In this document: positions 50,228 to 60,374 of the stretch, piece after piece
Numbering within the stretch: position 1 is the first letter of the stretch
Layout: every line of letters begins with the position of its first letter
Assembly: GCF_005601135.1 (NCBI RefSeq)
Contig: NZ_CP039381.1
Location: 186,001-250,000, forward strand
DNA length: 64,000 nucleotides
Reading direction: 5' to 3'
Source: Ruminococcus bovis
Lineage (GTDB): Bacteria > Bacillota > Clostridia > Oscillospirales > Acutalibacteraceae
Program-made: the position numbers and the translations under genes
Notes under the pieces: generated by a model
Told to the model about the DNA's origin: nothing
What the model saw: only the letters and a program-made list of their open reading frames with translations
Database searches by the model: none

Positions 50228-50281
50228 ATATCATTTAGAATGAACTATTTTAAGCTTTTACCTCGTTCATTCAGCCTCTAT

Positions 50282-50310
50282 ATTATATCCAATCATTATA
50301 GATTTGTCAA
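50282..50310 (-). promoter_or_regulatory. Promoter of the tRNA array
   Basis: On the minus strand TTGACA (50310-50305), 17 bases, TATAAT (50287-50282): both hexamers perfect, 55 bases before tRNA-Arg. Confidence 0.9.
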
Positions 50311-50421
50311 CACTTTTTTTCAATTTTTTTAAAGTTTTTTTAATTTATTTTTTATATTCTAATATAGAATAATTATTCACTTTTTATAGTATAATTATTA
50401 TAGTTGTTAATAAATTTATCA

Positions 50422-50450
50422 TTGACAAATTTTCTTCCCTATGATATAAT
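50422..50450 (+). promoter_or_regulatory. Promoter of tRNA-Gly
   Basis: TTGACA (50422-50427), 17 bases, TATAAT (50445-50450), 20 bases before the tRNA gene; both perfect consensus. Confidence 0.92.
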
Positions 50451-50470
50451 ACTACTTGCAATTAAGAAAT

Positions 50471-50544
50471 GCGGATGTAGTTTAGTGGTAGAACTTCAGC
50501 CTTCCAAGCTGATCGTGTGGGTTCGATTCCCATCATCCGCTCCA
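50471..50544 (+). tRNA. tRNA-Gly (anticodon TCC)
   Basis: Acceptor GCGGATG/CATCCGC, anticodon loop CTTCCAA giving TCC, T arm GTGGG-TTCGATT-CCCAT, encoded CCA at 50542-50544. Confidence 0.95.
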
Positions 50545-50548
50545 TTAA

Positions 50549-50577
50549 GACAGTAACTTTGGTTACTGTCTTTTTTC
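50549..50577 (+). terminator. Terminator of tRNA-Gly
   Basis: GACAGTAAC (50549-50557) pairs with GTTACTGTC (50562-50570), then TTTTTTCTTTT. Confidence 0.93.
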
Positions 50578-51183
50578 TTTTGTTTTTAATGGTATTATTC
50601 AATCAGCTTATACTACAAATTGGGGTTTGTAGTGATGTTTAAATACTAAAAAGTGTATACTATGTCCTTTCTCTCTTGTATACCAAGTTATTGCACAATT
50701 AATAATATAACAATATTTTGTAGAATAAACAGTACCGATTTTTATATCATATTTTGGCTTACGGTTGTAGGGGCGAACAGTGTTCGCCCATTTAATAGTA
50801 AAATGTTTTATGTAACTTAGTCCTATGCAGAAACTAGAAATTATAACTTACCATATAGGGCTAAGTACCTATATAAAGGCTAGTTTGTAACGGGACATCA
50901 ATGATGTCCCCTACACCTGTTAGCCACAATATAAAGATAGTATAAGGTATGATATTTTTGTAAATTTTTTTATGTTAAATGAAAAATAAACTTTTCTCTA
51001 ACCACAATAAGTGATAAAAAGACAAATACACCTTAATCCATAATTAAAATTAAAAAGACAAACCCTAATTTATCATTCTCACCTTTACCAACAGACAAAA
51101 TTGAAAAACCCAAATTTATTTAACTAATCTTAATCACAATCAAAACTGAAAAATAAATTCCTTATAATTATAAAACTGAAAAA
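50578..51183. repeat. Gene-free region with hairpin repeats
   Basis: No gene is supported over about 600 bases. GGGCGAACAGTGTTCGCCC lies at 50771-50789; its left flank (GGCTTACGGTTGTAG) recurs inverted at 22645-22660. A roughly 100-base block from 50786 resembles 28202-28297. GGGACATCAATGATGTCCC at 50892-50910 has the same 9-1-9 architecture and AACGGG/CCCCTAC flanks but a different stem. The rest, to 51183, is AT-rich without visible structure. Confidence 0.75.
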
Positions 51184-51927
51184 TTAAAAGTCTGAGCCTA
51201 TTTCATTATCTTTTACATAAGGGTTTAGGTATCTGGATTTTTTATTTCTATTTTTATATTTAATAGCTTTTTCAGGGCATCTATGATAACATCCTAAACA
51301 AGAAACACAATTATTACCGAATTGAATTTTATTATTCACCATAGTGATATTATTAATAGGGCAAATATTTATACACTTTTTGCATTTAACACAATTATCA
51401 CTAACTGAAAAGCTATTCCCTATTAAATGCCAATTTGACTTATTTTTATAATATGTATTTTCATAAGTTTTTGAATTTTTAGGGATTGACACTTTGTCTT
51501 GTTTTAACTCTGCAATAATTTTATTTATTTTCTTATGTGAGTTTTTGAGAACTAATTTACTGTATATGCTAGGTGGTGTAAAAGTTAAAGTATAATTTTC
51601 AGGCATTTTCAATTTATACACACCACAAATATTCTTATTATGTTCTTTAGCTAAATTATAAGTTAGAACATCAGCTCCACCGACCATACCACCATAATTT
51701 AGAACAACATAGATTTTTGACTTCTCATTTATATTAAGCAAAAAATCATATGTATGTACAGGTAACCCAAAGGAATATACAGGAGATACTATTATAATCC
51801 TATCATATTCACTGCCATTGCCTTTATAATTAGGTATATAGATTACATTTCCATTTAATTTACTTTGTATCTTCTTAGCTAAATACAAGCTATTTCCTGT
51901 TGATGAAAAATAAAAAATACCGTTCAT
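51184..51927 (-). CDS. EFR1-type flavodoxin/ferredoxin fusion
   Basis: A 247-residue protein. The N-terminal flavodoxin-like domain begins MNGIFYFSSTGNSLYLAKKI, where SSTGNS is the FMN-phosphate loop. The C-terminal third has two 4Fe-4S motifs, CVKCKKCINICP and CVSCLGCYHRCP. This is the EFR1 ferredoxin layout, a cytoplasmic electron carrier of anaerobes whose partner is unknown. It is more AT-rich than most neighbours and stands alone between repeats and clpE. Confidence 0.9.
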   Translation of the reverse strand: MNGIFYFSSTGNSLYLAKKIQSKLNGNVIYIPNYKGNGSEYDRIIIVSPVYSFGLPVHTYDFLLNINEKSKIYVVLNYGGMVGGADVLTYNLAKEHNKNICGVYKLKMPENYTLTFTPPSIYSKLVLKNSHKKINKIIAELKQDKVSIPKNSKTYENTYYKNKSNWHLIGNSFSVSDNCVKCKKCINICPINNITMVNNKIQFGNNCVSCLGCYHRCPEKAIKYKNRNKKSRYLNPYVKDNEIGSDF

Positions 51928-51950
51928 AAAATACCTTCTTCCGGTTATAC

Positions 51951-51990
51951 ATAAGGGAGTACCATTTGGTACTCCCTATTTTTATGGATA
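51951..51990 (-). terminator. Hairpin after clpE
   Basis: AGGGAGTACC (51954-51963) pairs with GGTACTCCCT (51968-51977) around four bases. On the minus strand, where clpE ends, the T-run is short, so termination may be partial. Confidence 0.7.
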
Positions 51991-52012
51991 TTAAATTCTA
52001 TTAGATATTCAA

Positions 52013-54373
52013 TTACATTACTTCAAGTTTAATCTTATTATCCTCAGCAGTAACTGCAATACCTGAAAGTGAAGTATTACCGGCATCAATAATTTCTTCT
52101 GCGATTTTATCTTCAACTTCCTTACGAATAATATTTCTTAAATCTCTAGCACCTGACTTACCACCCTTAGCCTTTTCAGCTAATGCAGTACAAGCCTTAT
52201 CGTCATACTTAAATGTAATGCCCTTTTCCTTTAGAGTAGGCACATATTCATCAAGTAGTAGTGCTGAAATCTTCTTAAAGTCGTTTTCGTCTAAATCTCT
52301 AAATACAAGAATTTCGTCAACTCTAGCTAAGAATTCAGGTCTTAAGAACTCTGAAAGTGCTTTCATTGCCTTTTCCTTATGAGCATCAGCCTGAGTTTTA
52401 CCAAAGCCCAATGCATTTTCTCTCTTATCAGAACCGGCATTACTTGTCATAACGATAACTGTATTTTCAAAGTTAACTTCTCTACCGTGAGCATCTGTTA
52501 CTTTACCTTCATCTAGAATCTGTAGAAGGATATTCATAACATCAGGATGAGCCTTTTCGATTTCATCAAACAGTAGTACAGAATATGGTCTTCTTCTAAC
52601 CTTTTCTGTAACTTGTCCTGCTTCATCATAGCCAACATATCCCGGAGGTGAACCGATAATCTTTGACACACTATGCTTTTCCATAAATTCAGACATATCA
52701 AGTCTGATTAGAGTTTCAGGTGAGTCAAACAGTTCCTTAGAAAGAACCTTTACAAGTTCAGTTTTACCAACACCTGTAGGTCCAACAAAGATAAATGATG
52801 CAGGTCTTCTACGAGGTGAAATCTGTAGTCTTGAACGCTTAATAGCTGATGATAGAGCCTTTACAGCTTCTTCCTGACCGATAATCTTTTTGTTTAGCTT
52901 TTCTTCTAGGTCGTGAAGTTTTGCTAATTCATTTTCTCTGATTCTTGATGATGGAATACCTGTCCATAGTTCAATTACCTTAGCTAAATCTTCCTCTGTA
53001 ACCTGAACATTAACTGCTTCAGGTTCAAGTTCTTTCATCTTTTCATCAATGTTAAGAAGTTGAGTTTTGATTTTTGCAATTTCTTCAAAGTTTACATCAT
53101 CAGCAGAAGAAAGGTTGTCTCTCTTAATTGCTAATTCTTTCTTTTCTACAGATAGCTTATCATACTCTTCCATAGCCTTACTTCTTAAAGCACAACAAGC
53201 ACAAGATTCATCAAGAAGGTCAATAGCCTTATCAGGTAAGAAACGGTCTGTAATGTATCTTTCTGAGAAGATAACTGCCTTTCTTACTATATCGTCGGAT
53301 ACTGCTACTCTGTGGTGAATTTCGTAATATGACTTAACACCTGTTAAAACATCAATTGTTTCTGCAATAGAAGGTTCGCCAACCTTTACAGGCTGAAATC
53401 TTCTTTCTAAAGCTGAGTCCTTTTCAATATACTTTCTATATTCGGTAAATGTTGTAGCACCGATAACTTGAATTTCGCCACGAGATAGAGCCGGTTTCAA
53501 GATATTTGCTGCATTCATTGTACCTTCACTGTCACCTGTACCAACAAGGCTATGTACTTCATCAATAAATAGGATAATGTTACCGGCTTCTTTTACTTCC
53601 TTGATTAAGCCCTTAATACGGCTTTCAAACTGACCTCTAAACTGAGTACCGGCTACAAGTGAAGTTAGGTCTAGTAGGTGAATTTCCTTATTTCTAAGTC
53701 TTAGAGGAACATTGCCCTCAACAATTCTACCGGCTAAACCTTCGGCAATTGCAGTTTTACCTACACCCGGTTCACCGATTAAACAAGGGTTGTTCTTTGT
53801 TCTACGAGAAAGAATCTGAATAATTCTTTCAATTTCTTTATCTCTGCCGATAACTCTGTCAACAAGACCATTCTTAGCTTTTTTAGTTAAGTCCTCACAG
53901 TACAAGTTAATAAACTTTCTGTTTTTCTTGGACTTATCCTTCTTGTCCTTTTTCTTATTATCAGAATTATCTCCGTTACTGTTAGGGTTGTTACCACTAA
54001 ACATACTGTTGAAAAATGCAGGGAATGTTGGAGCACCTCCCGGTGTAAAGTCCTTGTCCCCATCTTCGTCATCGTCATTGTTGTCGCCATTTAGGTTTAC
54101 AAGTTCACCTTGTAAAGCCTCAGGGTCAATACCCATAGACTCAACCATTGACTGTAAATCTCCATTTTCAACTAGGTTGTCCATTATAGATGTCATCTGA
54201 TCCTGAACTGCCTCAAGGTCATCATCTGTAATGCCCATCTTATTTATTAAGTCCTCAACCGGCTTTATACCAAGTTCTTTGGCACAAGTAAGGCAATAGC
54301 CCTTTGACTGTCCATCAGCACTGTTTGATACAAAGACAACTGCAGGACGCTTATTACATTTAGAGCAAAGCAT
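52013..54373 (-). CDS. clpE: ClpE-type AAA+ unfoldase with N-terminal zinc finger
   Basis: A 786-residue Hsp100 protein. The N-terminus has a zinc finger (CSKC...CLTC, residues 3-30) in place of the paired Clp-N repeats of ClpC, followed by an acidic, Lys-rich linker to about 150. Two AAA+ modules follow: Walker [10 protein letters not shown] and Walker [10 protein letters not shown] in D1; GPTGVGKTE and [12 protein letters not shown] in D2, with a coiled-coil middle domain between. It unfolds proteins for ClpP or refolds aggregates. It lies 3 bases behind pgsA, as the last gene of a long operon rather than behind a CtsR-type promoter; no CtsR heptads were found near the gene. Confidence 0.92.
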   Translation of the reverse strand: MLCSKCNKRPAVVFVSNSADGQSKGYCLTCAKELGIKPVEDLINKMGITDDDLEAVQDQMTSIMDNLVENGDLQSMVESMGIDPEALQGELVNLNGDNNDDDEDGDKDFTPGGAPTFPAFFNSMFSGNNPNSNGDNSDNKKKDKKDKSKKNRKFINLYCEDLTKKAKNGLVDRVIGRDKEIERIIQILSRRTKNNPCLIGEPGVGKTAIAEGLAGRIVEGNVPLRLRNKEIHLLDLTSLVAGTQFRGQFESRIKGLIKEVKEAGNIILFIDEVHSLVGTGDSEGTMNAANILKPALSRGEIQVIGATTFTEYRKYIEKDSALERRFQPVKVGEPSIAETIDVLTGVKSYYEIHHRVAVSDDIVRKAVIFSERYITDRFLPDKAIDLLDESCACCALRSKAMEEYDKLSVEKKELAIKRDNLSSADDVNFEEIAKIKTQLLNIDEKMKELEPEAVNVQVTEEDLAKVIELWTGIPSSRIRENELAKLHDLEEKLNKKIIGQEEAVKALSSAIKRSRLQISPRRRPASFIFVGPTGVGKTELVKVLSKELFDSPETLIRLDMSEFMEKHSVSKIIGSPPGYVGYDEAGQVTEKVRRRPYSVLLFDEIEKAHPDVMNILLQILDEGKVTDAHGREVNFENTVIVMTSNAGSDKRENALGFGKTQADAHKEKAMKALSEFLRPEFLARVDEILVFRDLDENDFKKISALLLDEYVPTLKEKGITFKYDDKACTALAEKAKGGKSGARDLRNIIRKEVEDKIAEEIIDAGNTSLSGIAVTAEDNKIKLEVM

Positions 54374-54376
54374 ATT

Positions 54377-54979
54377 TTATTCTCCTTTCTTCTGGTTACT
54401 ACCATTTGTTATTAAATCTAAAAATAATAGAAAATATTTAACCAAAGCAAATATCATTGTAGCAGCAGTAATACTTAGCAGAATTACTGAAAGGTAAGGT
54501 ACTTCAATACCAAATACCTTTAACACTACAATAGTACATACAGAAATATAGAACAAAATTGTTCCAACCTTTCCGTACCATCTTGCTTGTGGAGGTTGAA
54601 TATCATTTTTTATTAAAGCAATACCACCAATTAGCATAAGTAAATCTTTTATTATAAGGATAACCATAACAGTTATTACCTCCGGTGTCAAGATACAAAT
54701 TCCAATACCTACTGCTAAAAGTGTAAGTTTATCAGCTACAGGATCAAGAATTTTGCCAAAATTAGACACTTGATTAAAGTGACGAGCAACAAACCCATCA
54801 ACACAGTCAGTAAGACCGGAAATAATAATCATTACTGCTGCCCAAACATACTGTCCATTTAAGAATAATATCATAAATGGTGTAATAAGTAAAATTCTAA
54901 AAAATGAAAGTATATTAGGGATAGTTAAAATTTCATCAGATGAATCATTGTTTATCTCTTTCTTCTCTTCACTATTCAT
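54377..54979 (-). CDS. pgsA: CDP-diacylglycerol-glycerol-3-phosphate phosphatidyltransferase
   Basis: A 200-residue membrane enzyme. The CDP-alcohol phosphatidyltransferase signature is complete: D-x2-DG-x2-AR-x8-G-x3-D-x3-D in SGLTDCVDGFVARHFNQVSN followed by FGKILDPVADK. It makes phosphatidylglycerophosphate from CDP-diacylglycerol for membrane phospholipid synthesis. The N-terminal extension is acidic. Neighbouring cvpA is 14 bases upstream and clpE 3 bases downstream, so all share a transcript. Confidence 0.93.
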   Translation of the reverse strand: MNSEEKKEINNDSSDEILTIPNILSFFRILLITPFMILFLNGQYVWAAVMIIISGLTDCVDGFVARHFNQVSNFGKILDPVADKLTLLAVGIGICILTPEVITVMVILIIKDLLMLIGGIALIKNDIQPPQARWYGKVGTILFYISVCTIVVLKVFGIEVPYLSVILLSITAATMIFALVKYFLLFLDLITNGSNQKKGE

Positions 54980-54993
54980 TTAAGCAATTCTCC

Positions 54994-55734
54994 TTAATTA
55001 AATACTGATAAAACTGATTTTAATGTATCAGCCAGGAAGTTGTGTTCATAAAAAATCTTAAAGATTTTGCTACTTTCTACTGCTAAATTAAAATCTTCAT
55101 AGGAGATTTTACCTCCGGAAAATAGTGGAATAGCATATGTTACGATACCACTTAAAAAGTAAATTAAGATTAGTGCATTAAATATACCGACTACACCACC
55201 AACAATATGATTTACTGTTGAGATAACCGGTAAATTAAAGCCACGACAAATCATTCTTGAGATTTTACCGGTAATAAATCTTAAAATAATAAATAACAAA
55301 AATACAAGTAAAAAAGCAATCAGTGCAGTAACAATCGGACCTATTACACTTTCAATACCATTTGCTACATTTTGACTTTGGGTATGTACAGTAGAATCAA
55401 TACCCTTATTAATATTACTACTGTTATATCCAAAGTAACCCAGAATTTTGTCAACAAACTCAGGTAAATCATTGGTAGCAGTTTCTACCTTTGAGGTTGT
55501 GGAAGAAACACTGCTTTCCATAGAGTTACTTACATTAGAAACAATCTTATCCTTAATAGCATTGTCGTAAATCAGCTTTGATAACCAAGAACCGATAAAA
55601 TAAGCACCTGCTAAGGAAATTACAGAACTTAAAAGTCCTAGGATTGTCTTTGCAAAACCTCTACGGTAACAAACAATTACTGTTAAGATAAAGAGGATTG
55701 ATACCCCAATATCTAACCATACTGTTAAGTTCAT
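54994..55734 (-). CDS. CvpA family membrane protein
   Basis: A 246-residue protein with four hydrophobic helices in CvpA arrangement: an N-terminal pair (WLDIGVSILFILTVIVCYRRGFAKTILGLLSSVISLAGAY read in two parts), then a long polar loop, then ALIAFLLVFLLFIILRF and VVGIFNALILIYFLSG. RRGF after the first helix is the family hallmark. CvpA proteins affect envelope integrity and colicin V export in E. coli; the role in Firmicutes is unknown. The loop between helices 2 and 3 is Ser/Asn-rich and probably external. Confidence 0.85.
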   Translation of the reverse strand: MNLTVWLDIGVSILFILTVIVCYRRGFAKTILGLLSSVISLAGAYFIGSWLSKLIYDNAIKDKIVSNVSNSMESSVSSTTSKVETATNDLPEFVDKILGYFGYNSSNINKGIDSTVHTQSQNVANGIESVIGPIVTALIAFLLVFLLFIILRFITGKISRMICRGFNLPVISTVNHIVGGVVGIFNALILIYFLSGIVTYAIPLFSGGKISYEDFNLAVESSKIFKIFYEHNFLADTLKSVLSVFN

Positions 55735-55741
55735 ATTTCAC

Positions 55742-57079
55742 CTACTTGTCTATACTAATATCACGAATTTCACTAATACCTAAAACATAGGCATCGTTAG
55801 AACTGTAAAGCAACAGAGCCTTTGCATCATTACCGGCATCAGCCTTAGATAGAACCTTGCTTTGGTCATCTAGAATATATGCTGTACCTGATGAAAGAAT
55901 ACCTACGTTGCCTTTATATGTGCTGATAGAGTCAACTCTATCAGTCCATTTCAGAGTTTTTTCAATTTCTCCTGTAGAATTAAAAATCAGAATGTCACAG
56001 TTTCTGCCGTCACCACTCTTTGATAATACTACTGAAAGAACATTTGTATCTGCATTAAAATCATATGTTGTAAGAGTTCTTGAGTTATAATCAGTAACCT
56101 TTGGTTTATCACTTGTTAAGTCAAGTGTATATACTGCATTATTAGCTACTGCACAAACCTTGTTTGAAGAAATATATCTTGTATCGTAAACCATAGAGTC
56201 GTTTAAGGTATATTCTCTAACCGGTTTTTTCTCTGTAAAGTTTAGCTGATAAATCTTGGTTTCTTCCCCACCGTCTTTTGAGGTGATACCTGTACAAACT
56301 GCACCGTCACCTGATGGGTTAATAGAAACACAAGTGATGTAATAATCAGAAAAATAATATTCATATAACTTTTGGTTTTCGTTATTATAAGCAGTTAACT
56401 GAGAAAGATAACCACTACCCTGAGTTACAACACAATAGTAACCGTTATCGTTTACATCAGCAGTAAAGATACCTTCCTTAGTTGTGCCTTTATGCTTAGT
56501 TTCTTTAGCGTCACTAACCATAAAGCCGTTACCACCTGCACCGTAAACAATTGAGTAGTTTCTTGTACCTCTTAGAATTGGGTCGCTGTAACTTAACTGA
56601 CTGTTGATAATTCTACCGGCTGAGTCGCTAAGTTCAACATAAGAAGTATCACTTGCATAACTTACATGACCACCTATCATAGTAAAATTACCTTTACTGA
56701 CAGTAGTACCTAAAGTATCTACAGGGAAATCTTCACCTTTATTTGAGCCAAGTACATTTACACTAACCCAAGTTGAAAAGTTGTCCCAAGTAAATTTACT
56801 TCTGTTGGCAATTAAGAATACACCGGCAAAAAGTACAATTATTATAACAAAAACTATAATAGTTTTCTTAAGAATTCTCTTGTTAAACTTTACAGTTTCT
56901 TCACTGTACTCCTCAATAGGTACATTCTCGTAACTGAGAATTTTTCTTTTCTTTCTCTTTTTATTTTGTTTTAGTTCTTTAGCTTCGATTTTTTCGGCTT
57001 TTTCTGCCTTTTTCTTTGAATCTTCTTTTATAATATTTTGTTCATCACTAGAAGTGACTTTTTCTCCATGTTTTCCCAT
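55742..57079 (-). CDS. Single-pass membrane protein with beta-propeller-like outer domain (DUF5711-like)
   Basis: A 445-residue protein. A highly charged Lys/Glu-rich cytoplasmic segment (1-75) precedes one transmembrane helix (about 76-97, TIIVFVIIIVLFAGVFLIA). The outer part has repeated beta-strand units such as GYYCVVTQGSGYLSQLTAYN, YITCVSINPSGDGAVCTGI and NVGILSSGTAYILDD, typical of a WD40- or PQQ-like propeller. Proteins of this shape in Ruminococcaceae are annotated DUF5711; the family label is from memory. It lies between truA and cvpA in the housekeeping operon. Function unknown. Confidence 0.75.
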   Translation of the reverse strand: MGKHGEKVTSSDEQNIIKEDSKKKAEKAEKIEAKELKQNKKRKKRKILSYENVPIEEYSEETVKFNKRILKKTIIVFVIIIVLFAGVFLIANRSKFTWDNFSTWVSVNVLGSNKGEDFPVDTLGTTVSKGNFTMIGGHVSYASDTSYVELSDSAGRIINSQLSYSDPILRGTRNYSIVYGAGGNGFMVSDAKETKHKGTTKEGIFTADVNDNGYYCVVTQGSGYLSQLTAYNNENQKLYEYYFSDYYITCVSINPSGDGAVCTGITSKDGGEETKIYQLNFTEKKPVREYTLNDSMVYDTRYISSNKVCAVANNAVYTLDLTSDKPKVTDYNSRTLTTYDFNADTNVLSVVLSKSGDGRNCDILIFNSTGEIEKTLKWTDRVDSISTYKGNVGILSSGTAYILDDQSKVLSKADAGNDAKALLLYSSNDAYVLGISEIRDISIDK

Positions 57080-57090
57080 AACTAATTTCC

Positions 57091-57828
57091 TTAATAATTA
57101 ACCTGTTGAAGATATAGTCCCTGTGGTGGTGCAGTTATTCCTTTATGGTTTCTGCTTTTCTGAGCAAATAAATCAGGTATTCCGTCAGCAGGAATTTTGC
57201 CTTGTTGAATTTTCAGCAAAGTACCTACCATAATTCTAACCATATTATATAGGAAACCATCAGCCTCAACTGTCATCATCACCATATCTCCATCTCTTTT
57301 TACACTAAAATGAGTAATGGTTCTTTCCATATTGTCCATTTCACGACCATCATCTGTACAAAAAGAAGTAAAGTCGTGTTTACCTACAAAATCTTGAGCA
57401 GATTTGTTCAGTAATTCTTCATCAATCTTCCACCTATAATGAAGTGCATAGTCCCTTAAAAATGGGTTTCTGACAGGATTATTCCAGATTTTATACACAT
57501 ATCTTTTGCCTTTGCAATCATACCTTGCGTGAAAGTCAAGAGGCACTTCCTTACAATCAAGAACTGCAACTGACTGTGGCAAAAATCTATTTAATGCACC
57601 CTTTAATCTTTCAGGTGGAATTTTGTGTTCTGTTTTCATACTTAGGCAAAACATATTTGCATGAACACCACTGTCTGTTCTTGAACAAGCCTTTATGTCA
57701 GGTCTTTCGGAAATCACCTTAAAAAGTGCATCTTGAAAAACTTCTTGAACAGTTAAGGCATTCTTTTGAATTTGCCAACCATGAAAACAACTTCCGTCAT
57801 ATGTAATTGTAATTAGAAAATTTCTCAT
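57091..57828 (-). CDS. truA: tRNA pseudouridine(38-40) synthase
   Basis: A 245-residue TruA. The catalytic Asp is in ACSRTDSGVHAN. The start RNFLITITYDGSCFHGWQIQ and the segment FLYNMVRIMVGTLL are family hallmarks. It isomerises uridines 38-40 in the anticodon stem-loop of tRNAs. It overlaps ecfT by 4 bases (ATGA) at its start, a common arrangement in Firmicutes (ecfA1-ecfA2-ecfT-truA). Confidence 0.95.
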   Translation of the reverse strand: MRNFLITITYDGSCFHGWQIQKNALTVQEVFQDALFKVISERPDIKACSRTDSGVHANMFCLSMKTEHKIPPERLKGALNRFLPQSVAVLDCKEVPLDFHARYDCKGKRYVYKIWNNPVRNPFLRDYALHYRWKIDEELLNKSAQDFVGKHDFTSFCTDDGREMDNMERTITHFSVKRDGDMVMMTVEADGFLYNMVRIMVGTLLKIQQGKIPADGIPDLFAQKSRNHKGITAPPQGLYLQQVNY

Positions 57829-58637
57829 CTTACTACACTACCTAAGAAAATATTGCACACTACAATTACACCGATTAATAGTAAAAATGTAATGTAAGAA
57901 AAATAATCTCTCTTACTTAACTTCAATGAATTTAGCTTTGTTCTGCCATTGCCACCGTTGTAACAACGACATTCCATAGCCATTGCAAGGTCAAATGCTC
58001 TTCTAAAAGCTGACACAAACAGTGGGATAAATACCGGAATAAGAGCCTTTGCCCTTTTGATAATATTACCCTCATCCATATTTGCACCTCTGGACTTTTG
58101 AGCAAGCATAATCTTGTCAGTTTCTTCAAGTAATGTTGGTACAAACCTTAAAGCTATTGACATCATCATAGCAATTTCGTGAGTCTTTACATGAAGGACT
58201 TTTAGTGGTTTCATCAACATTTCAATACCGGCTGTTAAGTCGGTTGGTGAAGTTGTAAATGTAAGTGATGCTGAGGCAATAAGCAAACAAACAATTCTTG
58301 TAACAATAAATATAGAATTGTTTATACCACCTTCGGTAATAGAAAGTGGTCCTATAGTTAGGTAAGTTTTGCCTCCACCATAAAACAAGTTGAAAACCGA
58401 AGTGATAATAATAATCACAATCATCATTTTCATACTTTTTAAATACTGCTTAACAGGTACTCTTGAAAGTAACATAAAGGCAATTGCTAAAGCTATTGTA
58501 ACACCTAAAGCATAAAAATTAAATGTACAAAATATCAGTACTATATAGCATACCAATAAAATTAACTTTGTTCTTGGATCAAGCTTATGAACAATACTTT
58601 TGCCCGGAATATACTGACCGAATACTACATCTCTCAT
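57825..58637 (-). CDS. ecfT: Energy-coupling factor transporter transmembrane subunit
   Basis: A 270-residue membrane protein. The coupling-helix motifs are AQKSRGANMDEGN and MAMECRCYNGGNGRTK, corresponding to the two Ala-Arg-Gly-type motifs that contact the EcfA ATPases. The start QYIPGKSIVHKLDPRTKLI is typical. With EcfA1 and EcfA2 it forms the shared ECF module that energises uptake of vitamins through separate S components. No S component is encoded in this window. Confidence 0.95.
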   Translation of the reverse strand: MRDVVFGQYIPGKSIVHKLDPRTKLILLVCYIVLIFCTFNFYALGVTIALAIAFMLLSRVPVKQYLKSMKMMIVIIIITSVFNLFYGGGKTYLTIGPLSITEGGINNSIFIVTRIVCLLIASASLTFTTSPTDLTAGIEMLMKPLKVLHVKTHEIAMMMSIALRFVPTLLEETDKIMLAQKSRGANMDEGNIIKRAKALIPVFIPLFVSAFRRAFDLAMAMECRCYNGGNGRTKLNSLKLSKRDYFSYITFLLLIGVIVVCNIFLGSVVR

Positions 58638-59500
58638 ACTTTGCCCTCCTTTTTAAGAAGAGTCATAATACTGTTAAATGCTTCTTCTACAGTTAAAATA
58701 CCATCCGGCAAGTCAATGCCTTTTTTCTGTAACAGTTGAGTTATCTTTGTAATTTGTGGAACTCTAAGTCCCATTTTTTCAAGTCTTTCGCCTTGGGCAA
58801 AGACTTCTCTCTTTGGTGCAAGAATTTCAGCATTACCTTTGTTCATAACCAAAATTCTGTCTGCCACTCTTGCAATATCTTCCATTGAGTGAGATACAAG
58901 GATAACTGTGTTCTTTCTTTCCTTATGATAAGAGAGAATTTGATTAAGCAGTTTATCTCTGCCTTGAGGGTCAAGACCTGCTGTAGGTTCATCAAGAATA
59001 AGTACATCAGGGTCCATTGCAATTACACCTGCAATAGCTGCTCTACGCTTTTCACCACCTGATAAATCAAATGGTGACTTATCAAGAAGTTTATCCTTTA
59101 GTCCTGTAAATCTTGCTGACTCTCTAACTCGCTTATCAAGTTCATCACCTGTAAGTCCCATATTTGTTGGGCCAAAAGCAATATCTCTATATACAGTTTC
59201 TTCAAAAAGTTGGTATTCAGGATATTGAAAAACCATTCCAACCTGAAAACGAACTTCCCTAAGTTTCTTTTTATTTTCGTTAATATCTTTATCTCTCAAA
59301 AGGACTTTACCGTCTGTTGGTGTAATAAGTCCGTTGAGCATTTGTACAAGTGTACTCTTGCCACTGCCTGTATGACCGATAATACCTAGGAATTCACCTT
59401 CCATAATTTCGATATTAAGGTCATTAACTGCAACCTTTTCAAATGGTGTGTTGACACCGTAAGTCATTGTTAAATGGTCTGTACGAATAATACTACTCAT
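58634..59500 (-). CDS. ecfA2: Energy-coupling factor ATPase EcfA2
   Basis: A 288-residue ABC ATPase with Walker [10 protein letters not shown], signature [10 protein letters not shown], Walker [12 protein letters not shown] and switch His in LVSHSMED. It overlaps ecfT and ecfA1 by 4 bases each. It pairs with EcfA1 in the ECF module. Confidence 0.95.
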   Translation of the reverse strand: MSSIIRTDHLTMTYGVNTPFEKVAVNDLNIEIMEGEFLGIIGHTGSGKSTLVQMLNGLITPTDGKVLLRDKDINENKKKLREVRFQVGMVFQYPEYQLFEETVYRDIAFGPTNMGLTGDELDKRVRESARFTGLKDKLLDKSPFDLSGGEKRRAAIAGVIAMDPDVLILDEPTAGLDPQGRDKLLNQILSYHKERKNTVILVSHSMEDIARVADRILVMNKGNAEILAPKREVFAQGERLEKMGLRVPQITKITQLLQKKGIDLPDGILTVEEAFNSIMTLLKKEGKV

Positions 59501-60345
59501 TTTAGCACCTCCATAAGAACATCAACACAAGACTCTTCATCAAGTGGCAATTCTTTTATATTAACACCGGCTTTTTGTAATTCATAACAAATTTCTGTTG
59601 CCTGAGGTACATCAAGTGAATGTTCCTTGATTAAATCAACTTGAGAGAAAACTTCCTTTGGTGTACCCTCTGTTAAGATTTTACCGTCATCCATTACAAT
59701 TACTCTGTCAGCCTTTACTGCTTCATCCATATAGTGAGTAATAAGGACAATAGTAATACCTCTTTCACGATTTAGCTTAGTGATAGTATCCATAACCTCT
59801 TGCCTACCTCTTGGGTCAAGCATTGCAGTAGGTTCATCAAGTACAATACAACTAGGTTCCATTGCTATAATACCGGCAATGGCTACTCTCTGCTTTTGAC
59901 CACCACTAAGTTTATAAGGTGCATTCTTTCTATATTCATACATATCAACAGCTTTTAAGGCATTGTCAACTCTTTCACGAATTTCCTTTGGTGGAACACC
60001 TAAGTTCTCAGGGCCAAAGGCAACATCCTCTTCAACTACTGAAGCTACAAGTTGGTTGTCGGGATTTTGCAGTACAAGACCAACATTGCTTCTAATATCA
60101 AAACACTTATCTTCATCAGCAGTATCCATTTTGTCAACATACACTTTGCCACCACATGGCAAAAGTATTGCGTTAAAATGCTTTGCAAGTGTACTCTTTC
60201 CACTTCCGTTGTGACCAAGAACACATAGGAATTCTCCTTTTTTTACTTCCATATTTAGGTTCTTGATAACATCAACTTTGGTTAAATCATTTTCATCATT
60301 ACTTTCATAATGATAGGACAAATTCTCCACTGAAATGAAATTCAT
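59497..60345 (-). CDS. ecfA1: Energy-coupling factor ATPase EcfA1
   Basis: A 282-residue ABC ATPase with Walker [10 protein letters not shown], signature [10 protein letters not shown], Walker [12 protein letters not shown] and LITHYMDEA. The sequence [22 protein letters not shown] is typical of EcfA1. It follows the methyltransferase gene by 29 bases on the same message. Confidence 0.95.
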   Translation of the reverse strand: MNFISVENLSYHYESNDENDLTKVDVIKNLNMEVKKGEFLCVLGHNGSGKSTLAKHFNAILLPCGGKVYVDKMDTADEDKCFDIRSNVGLVLQNPDNQLVASVVEEDVAFGPENLGVPPKEIRERVDNALKAVDMYEYRKNAPYKLSGGQKQRVAIAGIIAMEPSCIVLDEPTAMLDPRGRQEVMDTITKLNRERGITIVLITHYMDEAVKADRVIVMDDGKILTEGTPKEVFSQVDLIKEHSLDVPQATEICYELQKAGVNIKELPLDEESCVDVLMEVLK

Positions 60346-60374
60346 CTCTTACCTCATTTCTCTTCTTCCTTTTG

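Noticed and set aside
51954-51977. Hairpin before the EFR1 gene as a riboswitch
   Set aside because: It is a simple perfect stem directly after clpE and is better explained as that gene's terminator.
53887-54200. Open frames over the acidic linker of clpE
   Set aside because: They are by-products of Asp/Asn-rich codons; the clpE frame continues through the region with AAA+ domains on the far side.
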